A stretch of DNA of 64,000 nt from Dorea_A sp016295505 (GCF_039832105.1 NZ_JBDOHS010000007.1:62001-126000), one strand, 5' to 3'; shown: positions 16,448 through 24,476, counted from the stretch's first letter. Notes: a model not told the origin generated them from the letters alone. Numbers and translations: made by a program.

Positions 16448-16475
16448 ATATACTATGATACCCCATAATCATCAA
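16447..16475 (-). promoter_or_regulatory. Predicted nrdD promoter
   Basis: On the minus strand TTGATG (16470-16475) and TATATG (16447-16452) are separated by 17 bp. The -10 touches NrdR box 1, so NrdR binding would block initiation. Confidence 0.55.
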
Positions 16476-16550
16476 AAATAAAAGAGGAAATTTAACGAAT
16501 TCAAATATTCGTAATATAACACAATTTTTCATTCTATTTTTTATCCAATT

Positions 16551-17096
16551 CTAATAATTCTTTGTTCTATTCTGTAATTGATCTAACAATCGGTCTGCAA
16601 TCTCCTCTACCTGATCAAATCTCATTACCGGTTCATCATATATCTCGCTTTCCCAGTCCGTCACGATCAGAAAACGTCCTTTTGGATTCGATATCGGCAT
16701 TTTTGATATTTCTTTTCTGATCACTTCAATCTTGGGGTACTCGCTTTCTTTCATTCCCTCAATCAGAATCACATCTGCCTCCGGAAACATTCCGATCAGT
16801 TCCTCGTCTTTCTCCCCGGTTCCGGTTTTATGTATAAAAATCCGATACGAAGAAAACACCGCTGTTCCATATGCCCCTGCTTCTTTCATGCGGAAACTGT
16901 CCGTTCCTTTTATATCACATTCAAAATCATGACCGTCATGCTTGATCACTGCCGTTTTCAAACCCCTGTCCGTAAGATTTTTTACCAGCCCGGTAAGAAG
17001 CGTCGTTTTTCCGGAGTTTTTCACACCACATACCACAGCAATCATCTGCTTTTTTCTTTCCATTTCCATCTCTTCTCTCGATTTCACCGGATTCAT
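16551..17096 (-). CDS. mobB: Molybdopterin-guanine dinucleotide biosynthesis protein B (MobB)
   Basis: A 181-residue P-loop GTP-binding adapter. MIAVVCGVKNSGKTTLLTGL around residue 18 holds the Walker A motif; TAVIKHDGHDFECDIKGTDS and VILIEGMKESEYPKIEV are family signatures. It assists MobA in attaching GMP to molybdopterin. Its ATG (17094-17096) overlaps the mobA stop by four bases (ATGA), so translation is coupled. Its presence implies Mo/W enzymes using a dinucleotide cofactor elsewhere in the genome, such as formate dehydrogenase or a molybdenum hydroxylase. No moa or moe genes are nearby. Confidence 0.9.
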   Translation of the reverse strand: MNPVKSREEMEMERKKQMIAVVCGVKNSGKTTLLTGLVKNLTDRGLKTAVIKHDGHDFECDIKGTDSFRMKEAGAYGTAVFSSYRIFIHKTGTGEKDEELIGMFPEADVILIEGMKESEYPKIEVIRKEISKMPISNPKGRFLIVTDWESEIYDEPVMRFDQVEEIADRLLDQLQNRTKNY

Positions 17097-17650
17097 ATTT
17101 TCCGATATTCTTCTATTGTATTGATATTCCGAATCATCTGTTCATACTCCGGCTTTCCGGATACATCCACATATACAATATCCATTTTTGCAAGTGCATC
17201 TCTCATCCGATAGTTTCCGGACTCAAGCTGCTCTTCCAGAACCGTCAGGATACGTTTTCTGTAGATTGCTGCAAGCGGATGTATTCTGCCTTTACTCACC
17301 GGCACTGCCCCATCATGGTCCGCTATATGTTTTTCAAGCAGCACATACAATTCTGATTTTAAAAACGGCATATCACACGCTGCCACCATCAAAAGCTCCG
17401 ATTCACAGACACAAAGTCCCGCATGAATCCCGGCAATGGGGCCACATCCCGGATATTCATCCACAACCACCCGGCAGCCCTCATAATTCGCATGGATGTC
17501 CCTTCCATACGAAATCCACAGCCGATCTGCCCGCCGCTTCATTTCTCTTGTTAATCGATCCATAAAAGTCTCCGCTTCCATCTGAAGAAACCCTTTATGC
17601 TTTCCTCCCATGCGTGTGCTCTTTCCGCCCGCCAATATTAATCCGTCCAT
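17093..17650 (-). CDS. mobA: Molybdenum cofactor guanylyltransferase (MobA)
   Basis: A 185-residue nucleotidyltransferase converting Mo-molybdopterin and GTP to the guanine dinucleotide cofactor. The N-terminus DGLILAGGKSTRMGGKHKG is the canonical LAGGxSxRMGxxK motif. VVDEYPGCGPIAGIHAGL and VAACDMPFL complete the active site. The start is ATG 17650, with GAGGTG upstream; an extended frame to 17713 lacks an RBS. It is the first gene of the mobA-mobB pair and divergent from the selenoprotein gene, 140 bp away. Confidence 0.92.
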   Translation of the reverse strand: MDGLILAGGKSTRMGGKHKGFLQMEAETFMDRLTREMKRRADRLWISYGRDIHANYEGCRVVVDEYPGCGPIAGIHAGLCVCESELLMVAACDMPFLKSELYVLLEKHIADHDGAVPVSKGRIHPLAAIYRKRILTVLEEQLESGNYRMRDALAKMDIVYVDVSGKPEYEQMIRNINTIEEYRKI

Positions 17651-17735
17651 AATACACCTCAAACTGTAACCCATTTTATCTCTTTTTGTCAGGCAGGTCA
17701 ACCGGACAAACAAAAGCAGCCTGTTTCAAAAAATC

Positions 17736-17764
17736 TTGTTTTTTCATCTTCTCTGTGCCATGAT
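17736..17764 (+). promoter_or_regulatory. Possible promoter of the TGA-containing gene
   Basis: TTGTTT (17736-17741), a 17-bp spacer and CATGAT (17759-17764). Each hexamer matches four of six consensus bases. Confidence 0.4.
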
Positions 17765-17790
17765 AGATACCAGAAAGGGGAATGCAGACT

Positions 17791-18096
17791 ATGGTTGAAT
17801 TAAATGACAAAGCGATTGATTATATGAAACGTCTGAATTTTAAAGATATTGTCCTCAATATTGAAGAAATATCCAGCTGATGTGCCCCTCCTCGTCTGGA
17901 GATATTAGTAGATTTTACTAATAAAAGTCAACAGGAATTAACAGAACAGGGGTATATCTTCGATAACAGCATCCTCGGAAAGGTATATTACAAGCCGGAA
18001 GGGATAGAAGTATGTGGTCAGATCCATGTAAATTACATGGAATATCCCTGGCTCAGCTGTTTCGAAACCGAGGGGATCCGAATGAAAAAAAGATAA
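17791..18096 (+). CDS. Small CC/Se-motif selenoprotein (TGA read as selenocysteine)
   Basis: The frame starts at ATG 17791 with AAAGGGG ten bases upstream, meets TGA at 17878-17880 as codon 30, and continues open to TAA at 18094-18096. With the TGA read as Sec it is 101 residues: VELNDKAIDYMKRLNFKDIV before, then IEEISS-U-CAPPRLEILVDF, LGKVYYKPEGIEV and YPWLSCFETEGI. Conventional calling would end it at 29 residues. The Sec-Cys (UC) pair and overall shape match what I recall as the 'CC/Se motif family (seleno)protein', whose homologs have Cys at the Sec site. The N-terminal half resembles HesB/IscA-like folds, an inference only. The function is unknown. It is divergent from mobA-mobB, which fits selenium/molybdenum metabolism. 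The alternative is a pseudogene with one nonsense change. Confidence 0.8.
17881..17922 (+). promoter_or_regulatory. Candidate bacterial SECIS element after the TGA codon
   Basis: Two hairpins follow the TGA. The first is CTCC-TCGTCT-GGAG (17888-17901), whose loop has GU in the position seen in the E. coli fdhF mini-helix. The second is ATTAGTA-GATTT-TACTAAT (17904-17922): a 7-bp perfect stem, a five-base loop starting with G, and 30 nt between the UGA and the loop. The second satisfies the published bacterial SECIS rule (loop 16-37 nt from UGA, G within its first two bases). Both lie inside the coding region. Confidence 0.6.
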
Positions 18097-18113
18097 CAGA
18101 AAGACGCCGCACT

Positions 18114-18533
18114 TCAGGCATCGCCCATATCTATCTCCAGGATCTCCTCGATTGTTATCCGGGTACCATCTTCCATCACAAGAATATGTTCATATTCTTT
18201 CATCCCCTGTACTCTTCCGGTAACACGTACATACACACCACCGTCTTTTTTCTGATCCGGCACAAAATAAGTCACTGCAATTGCCGGATGCTCCCGAATC
18301 CGTCCTTTTAACCGTAAAAGCTTCTGATTGATCCGTTCTTTTTCATATTCATCCAGCTCAACTCGTCTGTCCGTCAGTCTGGACACCTCACGAATCGCAT
18401 TCCCGTACCCGGTCAGCGCCTGAAACGGAGCAAATTGTGCCGCCCTTACAGACACCTGCATCTGAGGATGCGTCTTCGATATGTGATGATTCCGGTGAAT
18501 CATGTCACTGTAATCATTTTCCCTGCCTCCCAT
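18114..18533 (-). CDS. YolD-like family protein
   Basis: A 139-residue YolD-like protein. RNHHISKTHPQMQVSVRAAQFAPFQALTGY and EVSRLTDRRVELDEYEKERI are the family hallmark. YolD-like proteins are commonly encoded beside Y-family polymerases of the UvrX type in Firmicutes and are SOS-induced. The start is set at ATG 18533 because GGGAGG lies about six bases upstream; ATG 18539 is too close to that RBS. The gene follows the polymerase by 16 bp, so it shares its LexA-controlled promoter. Its biochemical role is unproven. Confidence 0.82.
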   Translation of the reverse strand: MGGRENDYSDMIHRNHHISKTHPQMQVSVRAAQFAPFQALTGYGNAIREVSRLTDRRVELDEYEKERINQKLLRLKGRIREHPAIAVTYFVPDQKKDGGVYVRVTGRVQGMKEYEHILVMEDGTRITIEEILEIDMGDA

Positions 18534-18549
18534 GTGCATCCTCCCATCA

Positions 18550-20076
18550 TTATGCTTTATGGCCTCCGATCTGACCATTTCTTTCAATCGTCATAGCGCC
18601 TTCTTCCAGGTTCATTCCCTTCAGAATCGCATTTTTTCCAAATCTCTTTTTTATACGAAGCACCGCTTCCTGCATCCTTCTTTCTTTCTCAAACGCCTTC
18701 TCTTCTTCAGCTCTTTTTTCCCGCTGTGCCTCATAATCTGTAAAAAGATTCAGCTGCTCGTAGGTTTCTTTTCTGCCGGCCTGTGCTTCATCTATCACAT
18801 GATTGGCCGTAAGATATATCCTTCTCACCAGAAGTTCCCTGTCAACAATTCTTTCATACAGATGCATAACTGCATCCATGATCTCTCTTGTAGATGAAGT
18901 CTGCCTGTCCAGATTCACCGTTCCATGTGCATGCTTCGGTACCGTTCTTCCGTAATGATCAGTCTTCACCTTCCCCCGATATGCCTTTTTCTTCTTTTCA
19001 GTATTCAGGTTCTCAATATCGTATCCAACCGTCAACACGATCTGATCCGTCACCAGATGTTTATCGACCAGATCCAGTACCAGGAGATCTGTCATCTCCC
19101 TCACAATCAATCTGGCTTTTCCGTAATCATAGGGATGCTGCAGTACCTGTCCGGATCCCACGCTGTTGTTCTCCGGCTGATATGCCTTGACATCTGCAAT
19201 TGTACAGGGCTCCCATCCCCAGGCATGATCAATCAGAAGTTCTGCATTCACACCAAATGTCTGATACAAAAGATCTTCATTATAATATTCCGATGGCCTG
19301 CCAATAGAACATCTTGCCACATCCCCCATCGTATACAAGCCTCGTTCCTCCAGCTTTCTTGCATACCCCTTTCCTACTCTCCAGAAGTCCGTAAGCGGTC
19401 TGTGAGACCACAAAAGTTCCCGGTACGACATCTCATCCAGCTCCGCAATTCTCACTCCATCCTGATCCGGCTCGATACGCTTCGCCACAATATCCATGGC
19501 AACCTTGCTCAGATACAGATTCGTCCCGATGCCCGCCGTTGCTGTAATCCCCGTTGACTCCAATATATCACGTATGATCTTCTGCACAAGCTCCCTGGCT
19601 GACATCCGATAAGTTCCCAGATAATTCGTCACATCCATAAACACTTCATCGATCGAATATACATGAATATCCTCTGGCGCCACATATTTCAGATAAATAT
19701 CGTAAATACGCGCACTGTATTTCATATAAAGTGCCATCTGCGGAGGAGCCACAATATAGTTCACTTCAAGGGCCGGTGATGCTTCCAGCTTCTGTGCATC
19801 ATCCGACACTCCCTGAAACACTCCGCCAGGAGCCCTGCACCTTCGTTTTGCATTGATCTCCCTTACCTTCTGTACAACTTCAAACAGCCTTGCCCTTCCT
19901 GGAATCCCGTAGGTTTTCAAAGAAGGGGATACTGCAAGGCAGATCGTTTTCTCCGTACGGCTCTTATCCGCCACTACAAGATGTGTTGTCAGCGGATTAC
20001 GTCCACGCTCTACACATTCCACAGATGCATAAAAAGATTTCAAATCAATCGCTATATAGACCCTGTTTGTTTCCAT
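18550..20076 (-). CDS. Y-family DNA polymerase (UvrX/UmuC/DinB-like)
   Basis: A 508-residue translesion polymerase. Catalytic acidic residues are in YIAIDLKSFYASVECVERG and VYSIDEVFMDVTNYLG (the SIDE motif); TATAGIGTNLYLSKVAMDI and WRVGKGYARKLEERGLYTMGDVA (helix-hairpin-helix) follow. The C-terminal little-finger region runs into a charged tail. The start is ATG 20076 after AGAAGGGG; the frame extends upstream only because the SOS boxes are open in that frame. It is SOS-regulated (boxes at 20094-20140) and forms an operon with the YolD-like gene. Confidence 0.92.
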   Translation of the reverse strand: METNRVYIAIDLKSFYASVECVERGRNPLTTHLVVADKSRTEKTICLAVSPSLKTYGIPGRARLFEVVQKVREINAKRRCRAPGGVFQGVSDDAQKLEASPALEVNYIVAPPQMALYMKYSARIYDIYLKYVAPEDIHVYSIDEVFMDVTNYLGTYRMSARELVQKIIRDILESTGITATAGIGTNLYLSKVAMDIVAKRIEPDQDGVRIAELDEMSYRELLWSHRPLTDFWRVGKGYARKLEERGLYTMGDVARCSIGRPSEYYNEDLLYQTFGVNAELLIDHAWGWEPCTIADVKAYQPENNSVGSGQVLQHPYDYGKARLIVREMTDLLVLDLVDKHLVTDQIVLTVGYDIENLNTEKKKKAYRGKVKTDHYGRTVPKHAHGTVNLDRQTSSTREIMDAVMHLYERIVDRELLVRRIYLTANHVIDEAQAGRKETYEQLNLFTDYEAQREKRAEEEKAFEKERRMQEAVLRIKKRFGKNAILKGMNLEEGAMTIERNGQIGGHKA

Positions 20077-20093
20077 TATACCCCTTCTTTTTT

Positions 20094-20148
20094 CGAACTT
20101 ATGTTCGTTTTTCATTTCAATTATATCGAACTTATGTTCGTTTTTCAA
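20094..20148 (-). promoter_or_regulatory. Polymerase promoter with two LexA (SOS) boxes
   Basis: CGAACTTATGTTCG occurs at 20094-20107 and 20127-20140, 33 bp apart, matching the Gram-positive LexA/DinR box. On the minus strand TTGAAA (20143-20148), 17 bp, TATAAT (20120-20125) form a near-perfect promoter whose spacer is the second box. The first box lies just past the start site. Each box is followed by the same TTTTTCA, so the unit looks like a tandem duplication. Confidence 0.88.
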
Positions 20149-20171
20149 GTGGAAAATATATGGAATATCTC

Positions 20172-20201
20172 TGTACATCAGACCTGCTTTTGCGCTATAC
20201 T
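20172..20201 (+). promoter_or_regulatory. Possible promoter of the divergent coiled-coil gene
   Basis: TGTACA (20172-20177), an 18-bp spacer and TATACT (20196-20201). The nearest LexA box is ~30 bp upstream of the -35, so SOS control of this direction is possible but less certain. Confidence 0.4.
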
Positions 20202-20229
20202 GAAAAAAACAAAAAATATGGAGGAAAAT

Positions 20230-20547
20230 ATGGATTTATTACTGAATACACAGGAAGAACTTCACCGCATTGAAATATATAATGAATATCTGAAAAAGAT
20301 CCCCGAATTACTGAAACAGCTGGAAACCGTCGAAAATATGTACCAGAAAGCTGTTCTCGAAGAATCCATGCTGAAGGGAAAAGATATGGAAGACCGCAGT
20401 GTCATTCTGTATGCCGATCGTCTGAAGCGCATTAGAAAGCAATGTGAAGAACGGACCCTGGACATCAGGCAGCAATGCCGCCTGATCTTTGAATTAAAGG
20501 CCCGGATAGAAACTGAAAGTCACGCTCTGAAGGCTTTAATGCCCTGA
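20230..20547 (+). CDS. Small coiled-coil protein of unknown function
   Basis: A 105-residue protein from ATG 20230, with GGAGG at 20220-20224. It is almost entirely predicted helix: heptad-like LLLNTQEELHRIEIYNEYLKKI, LLKQLETVENMYQKAVLEESML, RLKRIRKQCEERTLDIRQQC. No enzyme motif, signal peptide or membrane segment is visible, and I do not recognise a family. It is divergent from the SOS polymerase and shares its intergenic region. Its last 12 bases overlap the convergent transporter gene tail to tail. Confidence 0.65.
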   Translation: MDLLLNTQEELHRIEIYNEYLKKIPELLKQLETVENMYQKAVLEESMLKGKDMEDRSVILYADRLKRIRKQCEERTLDIRQQCRLIFELKARIETESHALKALMP

Positions 20548-21903
20548 CTTTCTCTCCTTAATTTCTTTGACAATGTTATTATACGCCTTCCGGTTCAGGC
20601 GATAGAAGAATAACACCAATGCTGTGATCATCCACAGGATTCCCGGAATCGTCGTAAAAGAGTGCTTCATGACTGCCAGGACCGTATCATTTTGCTGAAC
20701 ATTAGCGGCATATCCACATGCCCCAAGCACTGCTGCCAGTACGGAAGTTCCAATTGCCATTCCCACTTTATTTCCCAGGGAGATAAATGCATACTGAAAT
20801 CCGTCATTTCGCAGACCGGTTTTCCATTCACCATATTCAACACAGTCCGGAATGATCGCATAGATGGCCGTATTAAATCCGGAAAAGAAAAACTGTGCCA
20901 AGCAGGAGAACACATAAAATGGTATCGGAGAACTTCCCACACTGAAGAAATACATAATAAACATACTGATTCCTGTCAACAGGGCAAATACAGACGCTGC
21001 ACGACCTTTGTTATTCGTCAGCTTAAACAGTGGAGGAAAGCACGCTGCTCCGATAATGGAAGGAATGATGATGCACAGTGAATACGTACTGAATAATGCT
21101 TTGTTGCCTTCCACATAGGTAAAATAATACAGAGCATCTGCATTTCTTCCATAAAGTGTCACACCAAACAGGAACTGTCCCGCAACAGCGATCAAATATG
21201 GTCTGTTCTTCATCACTGCTGCAAGCTGTACCTTCAAAGAAATCTTCTGTTTTTCCGGTATCTCGACCGTCTCTTTTGTTTTTGCAAAGCAGAAAATATG
21301 ACATGCTGCAAAGATACATCCATAAATGACCGCCACCAGAAGATACCCTCTTTTATCATTGCCATTTCCCAGTGCCGCAATCAGAGGCACTGTAACGATA
21401 TTAATGATTCCGATTGCGATCATGGCACTGACAGAACGAAATGTATTGATCTTCGCACGTTCTTCTATGTTCTGTGTCATAGCTCCACATAAGGTTCCGT
21501 AAGGAATATTGACACAGGTATATCCCAGGACCAGAATACAATATGTAACTGCCATATACACAATCTTGGCAGTGGATGACCACTCCGGATGTGCCCAGAA
21601 GGACAGCATCAGAACCAGAGCTGTAAGAGGAGCCCCAATGAGAAGCCAGGGCCGGTATCGTCCCCATCTGGTATGTGTCTTATCGCTCAATGCACCGATC
21701 ACCGGGTCATTAATGGCATCCCAGAATCTTGAGAACAGCATCAGCGCTGCAACCGCACTCATACTGATTCCAAATACATCTGTATAAAAAATCATCAAAA
21801 AGTTTCCAACAAACATCCAGCTGAAATTACAGCCCACATCACCCATACCATAAGCAACCTTACTGATTAAGGGTACTTTTATATTCGTATCTTTATTCTC
21901 CAT
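20536..21903 (-). CDS. GPH-family sugar:cation symporter (MFS)
   Basis: A 455-residue inner-membrane protein with about 12 hydrophobic segments. SKVAYGMGDVGCNFSWMF at the N-terminus, RFWDAINDPVIGALSDKTHTRWGRYRPW in the first half and DCVEYGEWKTGLRNDGFQYA in the second half are the signature of the glycoside-pentoside-hexuronide:cation symporters (MelB/XynB/UidB group). It follows the dehydrogenase gene by 44 bp on the same strand, suggesting uptake of the dehydrogenase substrate or its glycoside. The start is ATG 21903 with GGCAGGG upstream. Confidence 0.9.
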   Translation of the reverse strand: MENKDTNIKVPLISKVAYGMGDVGCNFSWMFVGNFLMIFYTDVFGISMSAVAALMLFSRFWDAINDPVIGALSDKTHTRWGRYRPWLLIGAPLTALVLMLSFWAHPEWSSTAKIVYMAVTYCILVLGYTCVNIPYGTLCGAMTQNIEERAKINTFRSVSAMIAIGIINIVTVPLIAALGNGNDKRGYLLVAVIYGCIFAACHIFCFAKTKETVEIPEKQKISLKVQLAAVMKNRPYLIAVAGQFLFGVTLYGRNADALYYFTYVEGNKALFSTYSLCIIIPSIIGAACFPPLFKLTNNKGRAASVFALLTGISMFIMYFFSVGSSPIPFYVFSCLAQFFFSGFNTAIYAIIPDCVEYGEWKTGLRNDGFQYAFISLGNKVGMAIGTSVLAAVLGACGYAANVQQNDTVLAVMKHSFTTIPGILWMITALVLFFYRLNRKAYNNIVKEIKERKSGH

Positions 21904-21947
21904 GACATCCCTGCCTCCATCGTAATTACTGTTTAAAATCCATCTTT

Positions 21948-22985
21948 TTATTCTGCAATCTGAATCACTGCTTTTACAATATCCGCCTTATTATTCACAC
22001 TGTAATCCATCGCTTTCTGTACTTCATCCAACGGGAAAATATCTGTAACGATCCCTTTTAAATTGACTTTTCCGGATGCTACCGCATCGATCGCCATAGG
22101 ATAAATATGGCGATAACGGAATACCGTCTTAAATGTCAGTTCTTTATCTAACACCAGACTCATAGGAAGTGTCATTTCACCAGATTTACTGTATCCGACC
22201 AGAACAATATTGGAGCCCTTCTTCGCCATATGAATTGCCTGTCTGGTCGTAATCTCCGTGCCGGCCGTCTCAATCACAAGATCCATGCCTTTTCCATCTG
22301 TCAACTGACGCACTCGCTCAAGCACATCTTCTTTTGCTCCATTGATCACTCCGGAAGCTCCCAGCTCCATCGCTTTCTCCAGACGCTTCTGCATCACATC
22401 AACGACATAGACTTCCGATACACCTCTTGCCTTCAAAGCCATCATCGATACCAGACCGATACACCCGGCTCCCATTACTACAGCCTTCTGCCCCAGATGG
22501 GCATCTCCCTGGATTGCTGCATGAAAACCGACTGCCAGTGGTTCAATCAGTGCACCTTCCAGCGTACTTACATTTTTCGGCAGCTTAAAGCAAAGATCTG
22601 CCTCATGTGCTACATACTCCTGGAACACCCCATCCACCGGCGGTGTTGCAAAGAACACAACATCCGGACACAGATTGTATTTTCCCTGTTTGCAGAATTC
22701 GCAGTGACCGCATGTCTTTCCGGGTTCCAGAGCAACTCTGTCTCCGATTTTCAGATGGCTGACATTCTCTCCCACTTCTACGACCGTACCACCCGGTTCA
22801 TGACCGAGCACAAACGGAGGCTCTACTACATAATCCCCGATTGCTCCGGTCTCATAATAGTGCAGATCTGAACCACAGATACCGACATATTCCAGTTTTA
22901 CCAGCACTTCATCTGCTTTCGGCTTCGGAATCTCACGCTCTTCAAATCCCATTTTTCCAATCCCATTCATAACTGCTACTTTCAT
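21948..22985 (-). CDS. Zinc-dependent polyol dehydrogenase (sorbitol/xylitol type, MDR superfamily)
   Basis: A 345-residue medium-chain dehydrogenase. VGICGSDLHYYETG and VLGHEPGGTV give the catalytic zinc site. GKTCGHCEFCKQGKYNLC is the four-Cys structural zinc site. VMGAGCIGLVSMMAL is the nucleotide-binding Rossmann motif. The closest family is L-iditol/sorbitol or xylitol dehydrogenase, oxidising polyols to ketoses with NAD(P). The start is ATG 22985 behind GGAAGG; an in-frame extension to 23093 would run through the promoter. It is the first gene of an operon with the GPH symporter. Confidence 0.87.
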   Translation of the reverse strand: MKVAVMNGIGKMGFEEREIPKPKADEVLVKLEYVGICGSDLHYYETGAIGDYVVEPPFVLGHEPGGTVVEVGENVSHLKIGDRVALEPGKTCGHCEFCKQGKYNLCPDVVFFATPPVDGVFQEYVAHEADLCFKLPKNVSTLEGALIEPLAVGFHAAIQGDAHLGQKAVVMGAGCIGLVSMMALKARGVSEVYVVDVMQKRLEKAMELGASGVINGAKEDVLERVRQLTDGKGMDLVIETAGTEITTRQAIHMAKKGSNIVLVGYSKSGEMTLPMSLVLDKELTFKTVFRYRHIYPMAIDAVASGKVNLKGIVTDIFPLDEVQKAMDYSVNNKADIVKAVIQIAE

Positions 22986-23024
22986 CTTACCTTCCACTTT
23001 TCCTTCCTCCTGTATCTGCTCTTT

Positions 23025-23093
23025 TTTATTAAATCCTTTATTAAATAGTTTTATTATGTATTTTATAATAGTTTTTAGACTTACATTTGTCAA
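23025..23093 (-). promoter_or_regulatory. Dehydrogenase-symporter promoter with tandem TTTATTAAA motifs
   Basis: Minus-strand TTGACA (23088-23093), 17 bp, TATTAT (23065-23070). Just downstream of the start site TTTATTAAAT occurs at 23025-23034 and 23037-23046, 12 bp apart. The same TTTATTAAA is the centre of the palindrome ahead of the ROK gene (24401-24415), pointing to a shared repressor. Confidence 0.55.
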
Positions 23094-23188
23094 TAGAAAG
23101 TATTGTAACTTCTTGTTTTTTGTAAATACTCACCATTTTCCCTCCTTGTTTTTGTATGCTTTACACAAAAACAAGTTCCCTATAGCGC

Positions 23189-23243
23189 AAAAAAGGACTG
23201 GCACAAGATCAGGATTATATATCCCAGCCTTACACCAGCCCTT
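23189..23243 (-). terminator. Intrinsic terminator of the ROK gene
   Basis: A 15-bp stem with a few G-U pairs (minus strand AAGGGCTGG...CCAGTCCTT) followed by TTTTTT. Confidence 0.75.
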
Positions 23244-23257
23244 CATTCTATATTCCA

Positions 23258-24385
23258 TTATATCTGTTCAATAAACAACTCTATTACGTACAATGCTGCT
23301 CCAAGCGCTGCCGCCCCCGTTTTATAATTGCATACTTTTACAAACTGCCCATCCCCTGAAAACGTATTCCTGTCAGCCACCTTTTTTCGTATCTCCAGAA
23401 TGTGATCTTCCAGATAACTCCCCACATATCCTCCCAGGACAATGTCATAATCAAATACCATATGAAGATTATTGACTGCGATTGCCAGATAATCGGTATA
23501 TCGCTCCCATGCATCTTTATATTCCTGTCTGTCCTGCTCCAGACCGACAAAAAAATCTCCCAGCTTTTCTCCCGCAATTTCATTCAGCCTTTTTGCAGAA
23601 CAATAAGAGTCCAGGCATCCCGACTTACCACAGTAGCAGGGAATTCCGTCAGGAACGATCGTCATGTGGCCAACCTCACCGCAGCGAAACTCGTCTCCAT
23701 AGACAAGCCGATCATCACTGTACAATGCACCCCCCACCGTATTGCTGAGTGACAAATAGAAAAAACTCTTCTTTTCTTCCGCCTGAACCCCTTCCGCATA
23801 CGCCCCGGCATTCGCATCATTCAAAAAGAAGCACGGATATGGAAAATATCGTTCCACCTCCCGAAAGGCCAATGCCTTTACGTCCAGTGCGTGAGAATTA
23901 GTGATTGCCTCCTTCTGCAGGTCTACGATTCCCGGAAATGAAATACCGATTCCCAGTATTCTCTCCTTATCAGCGTGGCTTTTCTCAAGAAATTCTTCTA
24001 ATTGTTTATTTACACCGCAAAAATAAGCCTCGCTTTTATCAAATGGATCATATATCCTTTCATAATTCAGGATCTCTCCCTTAAGGTTCGTCAACAATAA
24101 TCCAATGTGATTCCTGGTAATGTCAAGGCCGACTGCAAGCCGGGAATTCTCCTCAATTGACAGGGCCTTTGCCTTTCTTCCCCCGGTAGATTCCAGTTCT
24201 CCTCGCTCCGTAATTAATCCCATTTCTATCAATTCTTTCGTATTCTGAGTTACTGTCGGGAGGCTCAGTTTTAATTCATATGCAATATCCGGGTTCGACA
24301 CCACCTTACACTTACGCACATAACGATAGATTCGATTTCGATTTTTCCTCTTTACCTCCATATTTGTATTTTTCGCTTTTGCCAT
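23258..24385 (-). CDS. ROK-family transcriptional regulator (XylR/NagC-like)
   Basis: A 375-residue repressor. Residues ~10-70 form a winged HTH (RNRIYRYVRKCKVVSNPDIAYELKLSLPTVTQNTKELIEMGLI). The ROK sugar-kinase-like domain follows, with AVGLDITRNHIGLLL, GIGISFPGIVD, FLNDANAGAYAEG and the zinc-binding cluster GHMTIVPDGIPCYCGKSGCLDSYCS. ROK repressors bind a sugar or sugar phosphate. It is upstream of, and on the same strand as, the dehydrogenase-symporter operon and is the likely regulator. The start is ATG 24385 after TGGAGGAAG. Confidence 0.88.
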   Translation of the reverse strand: MAKAKNTNMEVKRKNRNRIYRYVRKCKVVSNPDIAYELKLSLPTVTQNTKELIEMGLITERGELESTGGRKAKALSIEENSRLAVGLDITRNHIGLLLTNLKGEILNYERIYDPFDKSEAYFCGVNKQLEEFLEKSHADKERILGIGISFPGIVDLQKEAITNSHALDVKALAFREVERYFPYPCFFLNDANAGAYAEGVQAEEKKSFFYLSLSNTVGGALYSDDRLVYGDEFRCGEVGHMTIVPDGIPCYCGKSGCLDSYCSAKRLNEIAGEKLGDFFVGLEQDRQEYKDAWERYTDYLAIAVNNLHMVFDYDIVLGGYVGSYLEDHILEIRKKVADRNTFSGDGQFVKVCNYKTGAAALGAALYVIELFIEQI

Positions 24386-24400
24386 ACTTCCTCCAGGTAC

Positions 24401-24415
24401 CACTTTATTAAAGTG
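24401..24415. promoter_or_regulatory. Candidate ROK operator
   Basis: CACTTTATTAAAGTG is a perfect palindrome around a central T, 16 bp upstream of the ROK start codon. Its core repeats twice in the dehydrogenase leader. Confidence 0.5.
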
Positions 24416-24476
24416 TTTTTTTTAGTATATCATCATCTATTTGTAATTACAAGATGACAACCATGTCCGGTTTTAA

